A stretch of 64,000 nt of DNA from an uncultured Eubacteriales bacterium (GCA_949292785.1 CASFBK010000006.1:124001-188000), one strand, 5' to 3'. Counted from the first letter of the stretch, positions 1 through 11,170 are shown. Notes: generated by a model from the letters alone, not told the origin. Translations and numbers: made by a program.

Positions 1-1
1 G

Positions 2-166
2 ATGAAAGTCTTTGAAAAAAGCAATTATACTATAACTGCTAAAAATTACACGGGTTCTAAGGAGAATGTCGAGGCTCATTGTCAAAAATGTGGATATATA
101 TGGAATATTAGAGCCGATCATTTATTAAACAGACTCTATTGTCCCGTATGTAAAGCAAACAAATAG
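2..166 (+). CDS. C-terminal part of a zinc-ribbon protein (5' end outside window)
   Basis: An open frame enters from the left edge and stops at TAG 164-166. The visible 54 residues contain two CxxC knuckles (HCQKCGY near residue 27 and YCPVCK near residue 48) spaced about 20 residues apart, a typical zinc ribbon. There is an ATG at position 2 but no ribosome binding site can be seen, so the protein probably continues upstream. Similar short ribbons end larger nucleic-acid-binding proteins, often on mobile elements; the function cannot be named from this fragment. The DNA is clearly more AT-rich than the following glmS gene. Confidence 0.5.
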   Translation: MKVFEKSNYTITAKNYTGSKENVEAHCQKCGYIWNIRADHLLNRLYCPVCKANK

Positions 167-346
167 AGAAATAAAAAATATTTTTCTTGGTATTTGTATC
201 AAATGTTGACAGGAAAGAATTATATTTGATAGCAGACATTTTAGGATTGATTTAGTGTTCTTCAATTATATCTTTAAGGGGGCTTTGTACTGATAAGAGG
301 GAATACGAGGTATTAGAAAATAGTAAGATGGATAATGATGAGACAT

Positions 347-387
347 AAATTTGAAAAGGCTACGCAGTGAGTAGCCTTTTCAAATTT
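347..387 (-). terminator. Terminator of glmS (perfect 17-bp stem, probably bidirectional)
   Basis: Arms 347-363 and 371-387 are exact reverse complements around a 7-nt loop. The outer part of the stem is A-rich on one side and T-rich on the other, so it can work in both directions: for glmS on the minus strand and for anything coming from the left edge. Between 167 and 346 I see no gene, only an isolated TTGACA at 206-211 without a convincing -10. Confidence 0.75.
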
Positions 388-442
388 CTAATACTGTCTT
401 ATGAGCGTTGCCTTAATTACACTTCTTTTAAATCGGACTGCG

Positions 443-2257
443 TTATTCCACGGTAACGGATTTTGCCAGATTCCTTGGCTGGTCCGGATTCAGACCCTTT
501 CCCACAGAGGTATAATATGCAATCATCTGTAAAACAACCACGGATTCAAAGATTGCAAAATTATCCGGCACCTTCGGCAGTGAAATGTGGATATCGCAAA
601 TGGAGGTATCGGTAATTTCCTCGTCCATGCTCAGCAAAATGACATAAGCGCCTCTTGCTTTTACTTCCCGGATGTTGGAAATCACCTTGCTGTATACATG
701 ACTCTGAGTAGCCAGAGCGATAACAGGAACGCCTTCGCTGATTAGAGCAATCGTTCCGTGTTTTAACTCTCCTGCGGCATATGCCTCTGCGTGAATATAG
801 GAAATTTCCTTTAATTTCAGGGCACCCTCCATGGAGAGAGTGTAGTCGATTCCCCTGCCGATAAAGAAGGTGTTAGAGGCATTGAGCATACGCTTGGTAA
901 GACGTTCCACATCATCGGACAATTTCAGAATTTCGCTGATATGTCCGCTTACATTTTGAAGGTTCTGGATAAATTCATGCGCTTCGGTTTCCGTTAATTT
1001 ATGCTGAACAAGACCTAACTTGCAGGCAATCAGATAGAATGCAGCAGTCTGCACGGTGTAAGCTTTGGTACTTGCCACAGCAATCTCCGGTCCGGCATGA
1101 GTATACAATACATAATTGCTTTCCCGGGCGATGGAAGAACCTTTGACATTTACGATAGCCAGAGTTTTTTCTGTTTTTGTTTTTGCAAGGCGAAGCGCTT
1201 CTAAGGTATCAATGGTTTCTCCCGACTGGGAAACAACGATAACCAGACTCTCTTCTGTAATGACCGGTTTTTCATATCGAAACTCTGAGGCAATGGCAAC
1301 GGTTACCGGGATACCAAGCATATCCTGTATCAGAGATTTTCCTACCATACCGGCATACATGGCGGTACCGCATGCGACAATCGTAATATCCCGACAGTTT
1401 TCAAAGAGAGACTTAGGAATATTATCCTCGGAAAAGTCAGGAAGTCCGTTTTGAATTCTTGGGGTAATGGTTCTTGTAATGGCTGCCGGCTGCTCGTTGA
1501 TTTCTTTTAACATAAATGTGGGGTAGCCGTCCTTCTGGGCAGCTGTAATATCCCAGTTCACTTCTAAAAATTCCGGTTCTACCCTTGTTCCGTCCAGTGC
1601 CTGAAGGCTAATGCCCTCCGAGGTCATGGTCAGAATGGTATATTCGGGAACAATAAAATATTTCTTACTGTACTGAATAAATGCAGTCAGGTCGGAAGCA
1701 ATAAACGAACCGTCTTCACAGGTGGCAGCTACCATGGGACTTACATTTCTTACTGCATAGATGACACCCGGATTATTTTTGAACATAATACAAAAAGCAA
1801 AAGAACCCTTGAAGAGAGGAACTGCTTTTTGGATGGCATCCAGTGGATGTTCGCCATCATATAGCTTGTTGAATAAAGCTGCTGCAACCTCGGTATCTGT
1901 TTCGGAAATCAAGTCTTTTTCCAAATCATAGGAAGATACCAGTTCGTGATAGTTTTCAATGATTCCATTGTGAATTAATGCCACATTGCCGCACTTATGC
2001 GGGTGGGCGTTAGCATTGGTAACACCTCCGTGTGTTGCCCAACGGGTATGACCGATACCGCAGAGAGAATCATTATCATCACAAATAGCCCTCAGGTCCT
2101 TTACTTTTCCTGCGGTTTTGCGAATGGATATTTTCCCATTTTCTTTAAAATAGGCAATACCTGCACTGTCATATCCGCGGTATTCTAATTTTTCCAATCC
2201 GTCCAGTAAAATATCCTGGGCTTCTAATTTACCAGTAAAACCAATAATTCCGCACAT
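443..2257 (-). CDS. glmS: Glutamine--fructose-6-phosphate aminotransferase (isomerizing)
   Basis: Makes glucosamine-6-phosphate from fructose-6-phosphate and glutamine, the entry step to UDP-GlcNAc and peptidoglycan. The 604-residue length is normal. The N-terminus is MCGIIGFTG with the catalytic Cys2 of the glutaminase (class II amidotransferase) domain; HTRWATHG near residue 70 is the glutamine-binding loop. Two SIS isomerase domains follow (for example SQSGETIDT near 345), and the C-terminus ends in PRNLAKSVTVE as in the family. Start is fixed by Met1-Cys2 and an AAGGAG just upstream. A glmS ribozyme precedes it, so glucosamine-6-phosphate should trigger cleavage of its own mRNA. Confidence 0.97.
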   Translation of the reverse strand: MCGIIGFTGKLEAQDILLDGLEKLEYRGYDSAGIAYFKENGKISIRKTAGKVKDLRAICDDNDSLCGIGHTRWATHGGVTNANAHPHKCGNVALIHNGIIENYHELVSSYDLEKDLISETDTEVAAALFNKLYDGEHPLDAIQKAVPLFKGSFAFCIMFKNNPGVIYAVRNVSPMVAATCEDGSFIASDLTAFIQYSKKYFIVPEYTILTMTSEGISLQALDGTRVEPEFLEVNWDITAAQKDGYPTFMLKEINEQPAAITRTITPRIQNGLPDFSEDNIPKSLFENCRDITIVACGTAMYAGMVGKSLIQDMLGIPVTVAIASEFRYEKPVITEESLVIVVSQSGETIDTLEALRLAKTKTEKTLAIVNVKGSSIARESNYVLYTHAGPEIAVASTKAYTVQTAAFYLIACKLGLVQHKLTETEAHEFIQNLQNVSGHISEILKLSDDVERLTKRMLNASNTFFIGRGIDYTLSMEGALKLKEISYIHAEAYAAGELKHGTIALISEGVPVIALATQSHVYSKVISNIREVKARGAYVILLSMDEEITDTSICDIHISLPKVPDNFAIFESVVVLQMIAYYTSVGKGLNPDQPRNLAKSVTVE

Positions 2258-2299
2258 ATAAAACTCCTTATTCTGTTTTGTTATAGTTTTTTACGGTTA

Positions 2300-2446
2300 T
2301 GGACTTTTTGTTTTGACGTTGCCATCATATTTGTTACCATATTTCACAGCCGTATCTGCGTCCGGGCATCCGCTGAATATTCGACAACCCGGCTCCTCGT
2401 GAACCAACAGACCAATTTTCGATGCTGTCGGCTGATGCATAGCGCT
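2300..2446 (-). ncRNA. glmS ribozyme / riboswitch
   Basis: The 5' UTR of glmS, read on the minus strand, carries the family core: AGCGC at the self-cleavage site (cleavage expected between A at 2446 and G at 2445), then CACGAGGA followed by GGGTTGTCGAA and CAGCGGATGCCCGG (about 2359-2400). These match the conserved glmS core around the active site and the P2.1/P2.2/P3.1 pairing strands. The location directly upstream of glmS is the established one. The 3' boundary (P4/P4.1 region) is approximate. A 61-codon frame overlapping it is a by-product of the RNA sequence, not a gene. Confidence 0.93.
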
Positions 2447-2543
2447 AAAGTTTCTAAACTTTTCAAAATTCGTTCCCTCCAAAAAACGAACATATACAGT
2501 TTACCATAGATGGAGAGGAAGTCAAATAAAAAGATAATGAAAT

Positions 2544-2574
2544 TTGACATAATATAATATGACAAAATTATAGA
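2544..2574 (+). promoter_or_regulatory. Probable fbp promoter
   Basis: TTGACA at 2544-2549 is followed by an AT-rich stretch with TTATAG or TATAGA around 2568-2574 as candidate -10 (18-19 bp spacing). The -35 is a perfect consensus; the -10 is ambiguous. Confidence 0.45.
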
Positions 2575-2646
2575 ATTGGTGTTGTATAAAGAGGACATAA
2601 TGAGGTATTATGAAAAAAAGAGGTATTTGTATAATGGGAGGAAACT

Positions 2647-4521
2647 ATGGAAAAAGAGAAAATAAAATACTTAGAGCTTCTGGCAAGGGAATATCCTACA
2701 AAGCAGTTAGCGTGCCGTGAGATGATTAACTTAAACGCGATATTGAATCTGCCAAAGGGTACGGAACATTTTATGAGTGATTTGCATGGAGAATATGAGG
2801 CGTTCTGCCATATTATCAATAACTGTGCAGGGGTAATCAAAGAAAAAATAGACCGTATTTTTGCAGAACAGTTAAGCGGGCAAGAGAGACGGGAGCTTTG
2901 TACCCTTATTTATTATCCAAAGGAAAAGCTGAATGCCTTAGAGGAGGAACGGATTCTTACGGAGGACTGGTATAAGCTGAATCTACAGAATCTGATTGCA
3001 GTTGCAAAGGATGTTTCATCTAAATATACCAGGTCAAAGGTACGAAAAGCAATGCCAGAGGAATTTGCCTATATTATTGATGAATTGCTGCATATGCAGG
3101 TAGATGAAGACAATAATCAGATTGAATACCACAGACAGATTATCGAGACCATTATTCATATCAAGATTGCGGATGAGTTTATCGTTGCTCTTGCAGAGGT
3201 AATTAAGCGGCTTGCTGTGGATCATCTTCATATTGTAGGGGATATTTATGACAGAGGAGCACAGCCGGATAAAATCATGGACTTGCTGATGGAATATCAT
3301 TCCTTTGATATCCAGTGGGGAAATCACGATGTGCTTTGGATGGGAGCTGCCTGCGGCATTGAAGCGTGTATCGCAACGGTTGTTAGAAATAATCTGCGTT
3401 ATCGTAATATTGAAGTTTTGGAAAGTGGATACGGAATCAGTCTGCGGACCCTGGTGTTATTCGCAGAACAGCAGTATGGCGCAGAAGATGTGATGGATGC
3501 GGCATCACAGGCAATTTCTGTGATTCTTTTTAAGTTAGAGGGACAGATTATAGGCAGGCATCCGGAATATCAGATGGATGAACGGAGGCTGTTAGAAAAG
3601 ATAGACTTTGATAAGGGAACCGTGATGATTGAGGGGAAAGAGTACGTCATGAAACGAAAGGATTTTCCAACGGTAGACAGACGCAGTCCCTATGAGCTGA
3701 CAAAAGAAGAAGCGGATGTGATGTCTGATTTGCGCCAGTCCTTTCTGAACAGTGAAAAGCTGCATCGTCATGTTCAATTTTTGTGTCAGAAGGGTAGTAT
3801 GTATAAGTGCTACAATGATAACCTTATGTATCATGGCTGCATCCCTCTTGACGAACAGGGGAATTTTGAAGGAATCGAGATTGGAGACAGGATTTATAAG
3901 GGAAAGGCGTACCTGGATTATGCGGACTGGGTAGTTCGAAAGGTTTGTCAGGATACTGCCACCAGGTCAGAGGAGGACTTCATATGGTATCTTTGGGCAG
4001 GACAGCGCTCTCCCTTATCCGGAAGAAGAATAAAGACCTTTGAAAAGATGTATTTGACGGACCGGGAGCCAATGGTGGAAGAGAGAAATCCGTATTATGA
4101 TAATTATCACAAGGAATACATCTGTAATATGATATTGCGGGAATTCGGATTGTTTTCTAATATGTCCCACATCATCAACGGACACACGCCCGTAAAGGTC
4201 AGTGCCGGAGAAGTGCCGGTACGTGCAAATGGAAAACTGATTATTATTGATGGGGGCTTTTGTAAAGCATATCACCAAAAGACCGGAATTGCAGGATATA
4301 CCTTAATCTACAGTTCACACGGTATGCGGCTGCAGGAGCATCAGCCCTTTGAGAGTATCAAGAAGGTGTTGGAGGAAAACAAGGATATTGAGTCTACGAC
4401 AGATATTTTTGAAACAGAGGAAAATCGTATTCGTGTAAAAGATACGGATATTGGAAAGAAGATACAAGAGCAGATTGCAGATTTGCAGATGCTGTTGGAG
4501 CATTATGATTATCTGATATAA
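2647..4521 (+). CDS. fbp: Fructose-1,6-bisphosphatase, class III
   Basis: Hydrolyses fructose-1,6-bisphosphate to fructose-6-phosphate in gluconeogenesis. The 624-residue protein belongs to the large Firmicutes class III family, unrelated to FBPase I: metallophosphoesterase motifs DLHGEY (about residue 45), GDIYDRG (about 198) and GNHD (about 227), then a long family-specific C-terminal part with NGHTPVK (about 512). The ATG at 2647 is preceded by GGGAGG. It is monocistronic or co-transcribed with the LacI gene 15 nt downstream. It supplies fructose-6-phosphate, the substrate of the neighbouring glmS product. Confidence 0.96.
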   Translation: MEKEKIKYLELLAREYPTKQLACREMINLNAILNLPKGTEHFMSDLHGEYEAFCHIINNCAGVIKEKIDRIFAEQLSGQERRELCTLIYYPKEKLNALEEERILTEDWYKLNLQNLIAVAKDVSSKYTRSKVRKAMPEEFAYIIDELLHMQVDEDNNQIEYHRQIIETIIHIKIADEFIVALAEVIKRLAVDHLHIVGDIYDRGAQPDKIMDLLMEYHSFDIQWGNHDVLWMGAACGIEACIATVVRNNLRYRNIEVLESGYGISLRTLVLFAEQQYGAEDVMDAASQAISVILFKLEGQIIGRHPEYQMDERRLLEKIDFDKGTVMIEGKEYVMKRKDFPTVDRRSPYELTKEEADVMSDLRQSFLNSEKLHRHVQFLCQKGSMYKCYNDNLMYHGCIPLDEQGNFEGIEIGDRIYKGKAYLDYADWVVRKVCQDTATRSEEDFIWYLWAGQRSPLSGRRIKTFEKMYLTDREPMVEERNPYYDNYHKEYICNMILREFGLFSNMSHIINGHTPVKVSAGEVPVRANGKLIIIDGGFCKAYHQKTGIAGYTLIYSSHGMRLQEHQPFESIKKVLEENKDIESTTDIFETEENRIRVKDTDIGKKIQEQIADLQMLLEHYDYLI

Positions 4522-4536
4522 AAATAGGAGTAAAAG

Positions 4537-5556
4537 ATGGCTACAATTAAAGAAATTGCAGAATTGGCAGGAGTAAGTACCACAACTGTTTCAAATGTCA
4601 TTCATGGGAAAACGAAGAAAGTGTCTCCCGCGAATATAGAGCGGATAGAAAAACTGATTGATGAAATGGGGTACGTGCAAAAAATGGGGCTTCGTGTGTT
4701 AAATAATGACAGCTCCCAGCTAATCGCAGTCGTTGTCAATTCTCATAAAGAATATGACGATGCTATTTTGGCAGACCCGTTTTATGGAAAAATATTGGGG
4801 TTTATTGAGGAACGGATTCGTTCCCTGGGATATTACATGATGTTTTATTCTGCCAGTGATATAGATGATATATTTAAGATGGTCATGGCGTGGAATGTGG
4901 ATGGAGTCATCGCATTGACATTTGCGAAAAAAGATTGTCAAAAAATTCACAGCATGATACACAAACCTGTGATTTCCATTGATGCATATGGGGAAATTGA
5001 TGGAGAACAGCAGGTATTAAATATTGGACTGGATGATATAAACGGTGGCTATCTGATGACACAGTATCTGTTAAAATGTGGTTATGAAAATATATTTGTA
5101 TGTGCTACAAGGGACCATGGCGTGGACCATCTGCGTTGGATAGGAGCACAAAAAGCAATGCAGGAGGAAGAGGAGAAAGAGAAGAAAAAGCTACAGTTTG
5201 TTGCCCTTGGAAAATCGCGTTATTCCAGAGAAAATCACTATCAGCAGATGGCAAGGCAGATTCCTTTTAAGAAGAAAACAGCGGTATTCTTCCTGTCAGA
5301 TTTGTTTGCTTTAGAGGCAATTAGTTTTTTTGCTGACCAGGGAATTGAAATTCCAAAGCAGATAGGAGTTGCGGGATATGATGATATTATGTTTGCCAGG
5401 TTGGCAGTACCGCGGCTTACGACCATTCATCAGGATATACGCAGAAAAGCGGACCTTGCTGTGGATGAACTGTTAAAATGTATCAAAGGTCAGAACGCGG
5501 AACGAATAGGAGATTACAAGCTTCCGGTTACTTTGGTGGCGAGACAGTCCGTATAA
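4537..5556 (+). CDS. LacI-family transcriptional regulator
   Basis: A 339-residue regulator with a canonical N-terminal LacI helix-turn-helix (IKEIAELAGVSTTTVSNVI, residues 4-22) and a periplasmic-binding-protein-like effector domain ending in the usual GYDD...PRLTTIHQ segment. It lies 15 nt after fbp and directly upstream of a PTS/alpha-glucosidase operon on the same strand, separated by its own terminator and a repeat. Two matching palindromes flank the operon promoter, so by inference it is the local repressor responding to the transported alpha-glucoside or its phosphate. Confidence 0.9.
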   Translation: MATIKEIAELAGVSTTTVSNVIHGKTKKVSPANIERIEKLIDEMGYVQKMGLRVLNNDSSQLIAVVVNSHKEYDDAILADPFYGKILGFIEERIRSLGYYMMFYSASDIDDIFKMVMAWNVDGVIALTFAKKDCQKIHSMIHKPVISIDAYGEIDGEQQVLNIGLDDINGGYLMTQYLLKCGYENIFVCATRDHGVDHLRWIGAQKAMQEEEEKEKKKLQFVALGKSRYSRENHYQQMARQIPFKKKTAVFFLSDLFALEAISFFADQGIEIPKQIGVAGYDDIMFARLAVPRLTTIHQDIRRKADLAVDELLKCIKGQNAERIGDYKLPVTLVARQSV

Positions 5557-5574
5557 TAAGTGTTTGGAATCAGG

Positions 5575-5608
5575 AAAAGCTATTGATTAAAAATCAGTAG
5601 CTTTTTTT
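5575..5608 (+). terminator. Terminator of the lacI-type gene
   Basis: A 14-bp stem (5575-5588 with 5592-5605, one G-U pair), 3-nt loop, and a run of T to 5608. A dispersed repeat begins two bases after the T-run. Confidence 0.85.
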
Positions 5609-5609
5609 G

Positions 5610-5789
5610 CTCTATAGGAAATACGTGTTGCGTTAAAGCGTAAAATTGTGATTCCTATAGAGCAAAAAGCACTCTGTGCAGGATGCGCACTCGCACAAGT
5701 GGAATTATGTCGCAAGCGACTGTGCTCGGCGCGGCAAAGTGTGTTCCGCTTGATAGGTAATGTATATTCGCGAGGCGGAGCACACTTTG
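5610..5789 (+). repeat. Dispersed structured intergenic repeat, copy 1 (long form)
   Basis: 5610-5767 is nearly identical to 36472-36630. It starts with CTCTATAGGAA, repeated inverted as TTCCTATAGAG about 30 bases on (5652-5662), forming a hairpin; then GCACA/TGTGC enclosing GTCGC-AA-GCGAC (around 5693-5725). This copy also has a third hairpin, arms 5735-5749 and 5775-5789 with one G-U pair, missing from copy 2. A 77-codon frame at 5648-5881 runs through it, but its amino acids follow from the repeat. It may be a non-autonomous mobile element or a structured RNA. 5790-5878 shows nothing further. Confidence 0.75.
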
Positions 5790-5878
5790 TTCCATATTAC
5801 GTGTGGCTATTTGTTTGGGAAGGGGATAAAGGATTGTTTGGAATGAACAAAAATGAAAGTTGTAAATTGTACGTTCTG

Positions 5879-5898
5879 TAGGTTATGTACATAACCTA
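5879..5898. promoter_or_regulatory. Operator O1 of the PTS/alpha-glucosidase operon
   Basis: Perfect 20-bp palindrome with core GGTTATGTACATAACC, ending one base before the -35 hexamer. Matches O2 at all but one position. Probable binding site of the LacI-type protein encoded at 4537. Confidence 0.7.
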
Positions 5899-5927
5899 TT
5901 TACATATAAGTGTCTTGATGATATTCT
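5899..5927 (+). promoter_or_regulatory. Promoter of the PTS/alpha-glucosidase operon
   Basis: TTTACA (5899-5904), 17-bp spacer, TATTCT (5922-5927). Start of transcription expected near 5934, inside the second operator. Confidence 0.6.
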
Positions 5928-5936
5928 TTTGTTAGA

Positions 5937-5956
5937 TAAGTTATGTACATAACCTA
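5937..5956. promoter_or_regulatory. Operator O2 of the PTS/alpha-glucosidase operon
   Basis: Second copy of the palindrome (core GTTATGTACATAAC) with one mismatch to O1, centred 58 bp downstream of it and covering the expected +1 region. A site here would block initiation. Confidence 0.7.
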
Positions 5957-5986
5957 AGAAAAAGAAAAGGGATGGAGGAGCAGAGA

Positions 5987-6124
5987 ATGAAAAAGGTATT
6001 GATAGCTACTCATGGAAAAATGGCATCAGGAATAAAGCGCACAGCGGAACTTTTACTTGGAGAGATGGCAGATATTACAACGATTGATGCTTATGTAGAA
6101 CCGGATGTAGATATTGAAAAATAA
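5987..6124 (+). CDS. PTS mannose-family EIIA, N-terminal fragment (gene interrupted by in-frame stop)
   Basis: 45 codons starting at ATG 5987 after GGATGGAGGAG. The sequence KKVLIATHGKMASGI is the start of a mannose/fructose/sorbose-family IIA domain, with the phospho-accepting histidine at residue 9. The frame ends at TAA 6122-6124, and the very next codon is an ATG in the same frame, after which the rest of the IIA domain continues. One base change (for example CAA to TAA) explains the break. The fragment alone covers only beta1-alpha1-beta2 of the fold and is unlikely to be stable. Confidence 0.7.
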   Translation: MKKVLIATHGKMASGIKRTAELLLGEMADITTIDAYVEPDVDIEK

Positions 6125-6958
6125 ATGAAAGAGTTCTTTGAAAGAAAGGAACCGGAGGAACAGGTATTTGTGTTTACGGATTTACAGGGAGGAAGTGTAA
6201 ACCAGAAGCTTTTACCTTATAGTGCAGATGCAAATGTTATTTTAATCACCGGATTTAATTTACCAATGTTGCTACAGATTCTTATGGCAGAGGAGCCTGT
6301 AAGCAGGTCAGAAATCGAGGAATATTTACAAGAGGCACGTCAGGAGATGAAAATGGTAAGCCTTGCGGTAACGGAAGAAGAAAAGCACAACAAGGCAGTG
6401 AAAGAAGAAAGGATGGAGAAAAAGGAACAGGAAACGGTTTCCTATACCAACTCCGGTGCAAAAATTGCTGCCCTTCGTGTAGATGACCGGTTAATTCACG
6501 GCCAGGTAGCCATGACATGGACAAAGCAGTTAAAAGTACAGGGAATCATAGTGGCAAATGATGCTGCCGCGGAAGACCCCACACAGAAGATGGCACTTAA
6601 GATGGCAGCGCCTAGTGGAATCAAGGTATTGGTTAAACCGGTAAACGAAGTTATTCGTGTTTTGAATCATCCCAAGGCAGCACATATGAGAATCCTGGTA
6701 CTTACCAGAACCATAAAGGATGCTGTTGCTATTCGGGAGAACGTAGGAGAAATCGAATTTTTAAATGTAGGAAATGTGGGAAGATTTGACGGAATAGATG
6801 TTTCAGAGAAGAAGATTTTAACGTCCACGATTATGCTGACAGCTCAGGAAATAGAAAGCCTCAGGCAGTTAGCAGCGCTTGACCCGAAGGCCTGTATACA
6901 GCAGGTACCAAATGATGAAAAAAAGCTGGTAAAAGACATGATAGAAAAGTTAGGTTGA
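6125..6958 (+). CDS. PTS mannose-family EIIA (C-terminal part) fused to EIIB
   Basis: Continues the IIA domain in the same frame after the stop at 6122 (VFVFTDLQGGSVNQ, residues 14-27, is the usual IIA motif), then a charged linker (about residues 65-107) and a complete IIB domain from about residue 112. The IIB phosphorylation site is His125 in RVDDRLIHGQV. IIB passes phosphate from IIA to the incoming sugar. The ATG touches the preceding TAA (TAAATG) without a Shine-Dalgarno, so translation would need coupling or readthrough. If not, this operon lacks IIA/IIB and depends on a IIA elsewhere. Confidence 0.85.
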   Translation: MKEFFERKEPEEQVFVFTDLQGGSVNQKLLPYSADANVILITGFNLPMLLQILMAEEPVSRSEIEEYLQEARQEMKMVSLAVTEEEKHNKAVKEERMEKKEQETVSYTNSGAKIAALRVDDRLIHGQVAMTWTKQLKVQGIIVANDAAAEDPTQKMALKMAAPSGIKVLVKPVNEVIRVLNHPKAAHMRILVLTRTIKDAVAIRENVGEIEFLNVGNVGRFDGIDVSEKKILTSTIMLTAQEIESLRQLAALDPKACIQQVPNDEKKLVKDMIEKLG

Positions 6959-7008
6959 TAGAAAAATTGGAATGATAGAAAGATGAAATGATAGAAGGAG
7001 GAAACATT

Positions 7009-7816
7009 ATGTTAGAAGCATTTTTAGTTGCACTTTCTGTTTTTGTGTGCGTAGGAGGTGCAGAGTTAGCAGGTTTTACCATGTTGAACAGACCGATTGT
7101 AATCGGACCGCTGGTGGGATTGCTGTTGGGAGATCTGCCTACAGGAGTTGCAGTGGGAGCAGCATTAGAAGCAGTATTTATGGGAGTTGTTAATATCGGA
7201 GGCGCCTCTGCGGCAGAACCGGGAATTGCTACAGCAGTAGGTACGGCATTTGCCATTATGCTTGGAAAAGGAACAGAAGTAGCGCTGACGCTGGCCTTGC
7301 CCATTGGAATCCTCGGATTACAGATAAAAACACTTTTGTATATTTTCATAATAGGTATGTTTGCCAAGAAATTTGACCAGTTGGCACAGGAAGGAAAAGA
7401 AAAACAGATTGTGGCACTTCACTACGGACTCTGGGCAGTAAACTGGATATTGTATTCTCTGGTGGCATTTTTTGGAATCTTGTTTGGCTCTGATGCAGTG
7501 AGCAGATTATTAGAGGCAATTCCGGATGTGGTAATGAATGGATTGACGGTCTGCGGCGGACTTCTTCCGGCAGTAGGTATGGCAATGCTGATGAAAATGC
7601 TGTGGGATAAGAAAATCTGTGTATTTTTCTTTTTGGGATTTGTCTGCATTGCATATTTGCAGCTTCCGTTAGTAGCGCTGGCGGTACTGGGAGTAATTAT
7701 TGCTGTTTTGATTGGCATGAATGACTTTGAAATCAGCAGAATTTCCCAGGTAAGAACGGTTTTCGCAGTAGAGGAAAGCAGTAATGAATTAGATGAAGAA
7801 GAGGAGGAATTTTTCC

Positions 7817-7824
<8 letters not shown>
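7009..7824 (+). CDS. PTS mannose-family EIIC permease
   Basis: 271-residue integral membrane component that forms the sugar channel together with IID. It is hydrophobic throughout, with the family N-terminus (LEAFLVALSVFVCVGGAE) and a glycine-rich PLVGLLLGDLPTG loop near residues 38-50. The start is set at ATG 7009, which has AGGAGG seven bases upstream; an ATG at 6988 in the same frame lacks one. The C-terminus is acidic (a run of Glu) and overlaps the IID start by 8 nt, implying coupled translation. Confidence 0.9.
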
Positions 7825-10350
<2,526 letters not shown>

Positions 10351-10354
10351 TAAA

Positions 10355-11170
10355 ATGACAGAAAAAATGATTGTTGTCGATTTGGACGGAACATTGATGA
10401 ATGAGCGCAATCAGATTACAAAAGAAACCATTGATATATTGCAGACAGCGGCGGAAGCAGGTACTTTGATTGTACCTGCCACTGGCCGCTGTACGGCGTT
10501 AATTCCCTATGAACTAAAGGCAGTTGGAGGGATTCGTTATGCAATCGTGGCAAATGGAGCGGGAATCTGGGATTATAAAGCGAAGCAGTTTTGCTACCGT
10601 CAGCTTATGCCAGAGGGCATTATTTCCATGATTTTGGACAATATGAAGCAGGCAGAAGGCTATGTAGAAATTTTTGCAAATGGGGAAGCCTACGTTGATA
10701 TTAATCAGATGGATAATTTGTCGGAAGATGTTTATGATCGGAATTTTGTGAAATATTACACGCAGAATCATGTATTTTTGACCGATTTGAGAAACCGCAA
10801 TGATATTTTAGAACAGGCGGAAAAGGTAAATTTATTCTATCTTTCACCGGAAAAGAAAAAAAAGCTGGAAAGATTGATAAGGGAGGATGGAAGATGTGCA
10901 ATTACCTCTTCTATTTCGGGAAATATGGAAATACAAAATAAGAAGGTAAATAAAGGAAGTACGTTGAAAATATTATGTGGCATGCAAAATATTGCTCCGG
11001 AGGAAGTAATTGCCTTTGGAGATAGTGATAATGATTTTGAGATGCTGCAGTTTGCGGGAACCGGAGTTGCAATGGGAAATGCGTGTCTGCGTATCCGGCA
11101 AGTAGCAGATGATATTGCGCTTACGAATGAGGAAAACGGGGTAGCGGCGTATCTAAGGGAAAAGCTATAG
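10355..11170 (+). CDS. HAD-superfamily sugar phosphatase, Cof type
   Basis: 271 residues with HAD motif I (VVDLDGTL, nucleophile Asp9 and Asp11), a C2-type cap, the conserved Lys region near 195 and motif IV GDSDND near 235. Cof-type enzymes dephosphorylate sugar phosphates and other small metabolites; the substrate here is unknown. The ATG at 10355 lies 4 nt after the glucosidase stop with GAGGT upstream; the longer frame from 10319 would overlap the previous gene. It closes the PTS operon, where it could relieve sugar-phosphate build-up (inference). Confidence 0.85.
   Translation: MTEKMIVVDLDGTLMNERNQITKETIDILQTAAEAGTLIVPATGRCTALIPYELKAVGGIRYAIVANGAGIWDYKAKQFCYRQLMPEGIISMILDNMKQAEGYVEIFANGEAYVDINQMDNLSEDVYDRNFVKYYTQNHVFLTDLRNRNDILEQAEKVNLFYLSPEKKKKLERLIREDGRCAITSSISGNMEIQNKKVNKGSTLKILCGMQNIAPEEVIAFGDSDNDFEMLQFAGTGVAMGNACLRIRQVADDIALTNEENGVAAYLREKL

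Noticed and set aside
2297-2598. Frames of 61 and 84 codons on the minus strand upstream of glmS
   Set aside because: They overlap the glmS ribozyme core; the sequence constraint is RNA structure, not protein.
5648-5881. 77-codon frame with several Cys inside repeat copy 1
   Set aside because: It lies across the dispersed repeat, the second copy encodes only part of it, and there is no ribosome binding site; best explained by the repeat itself.
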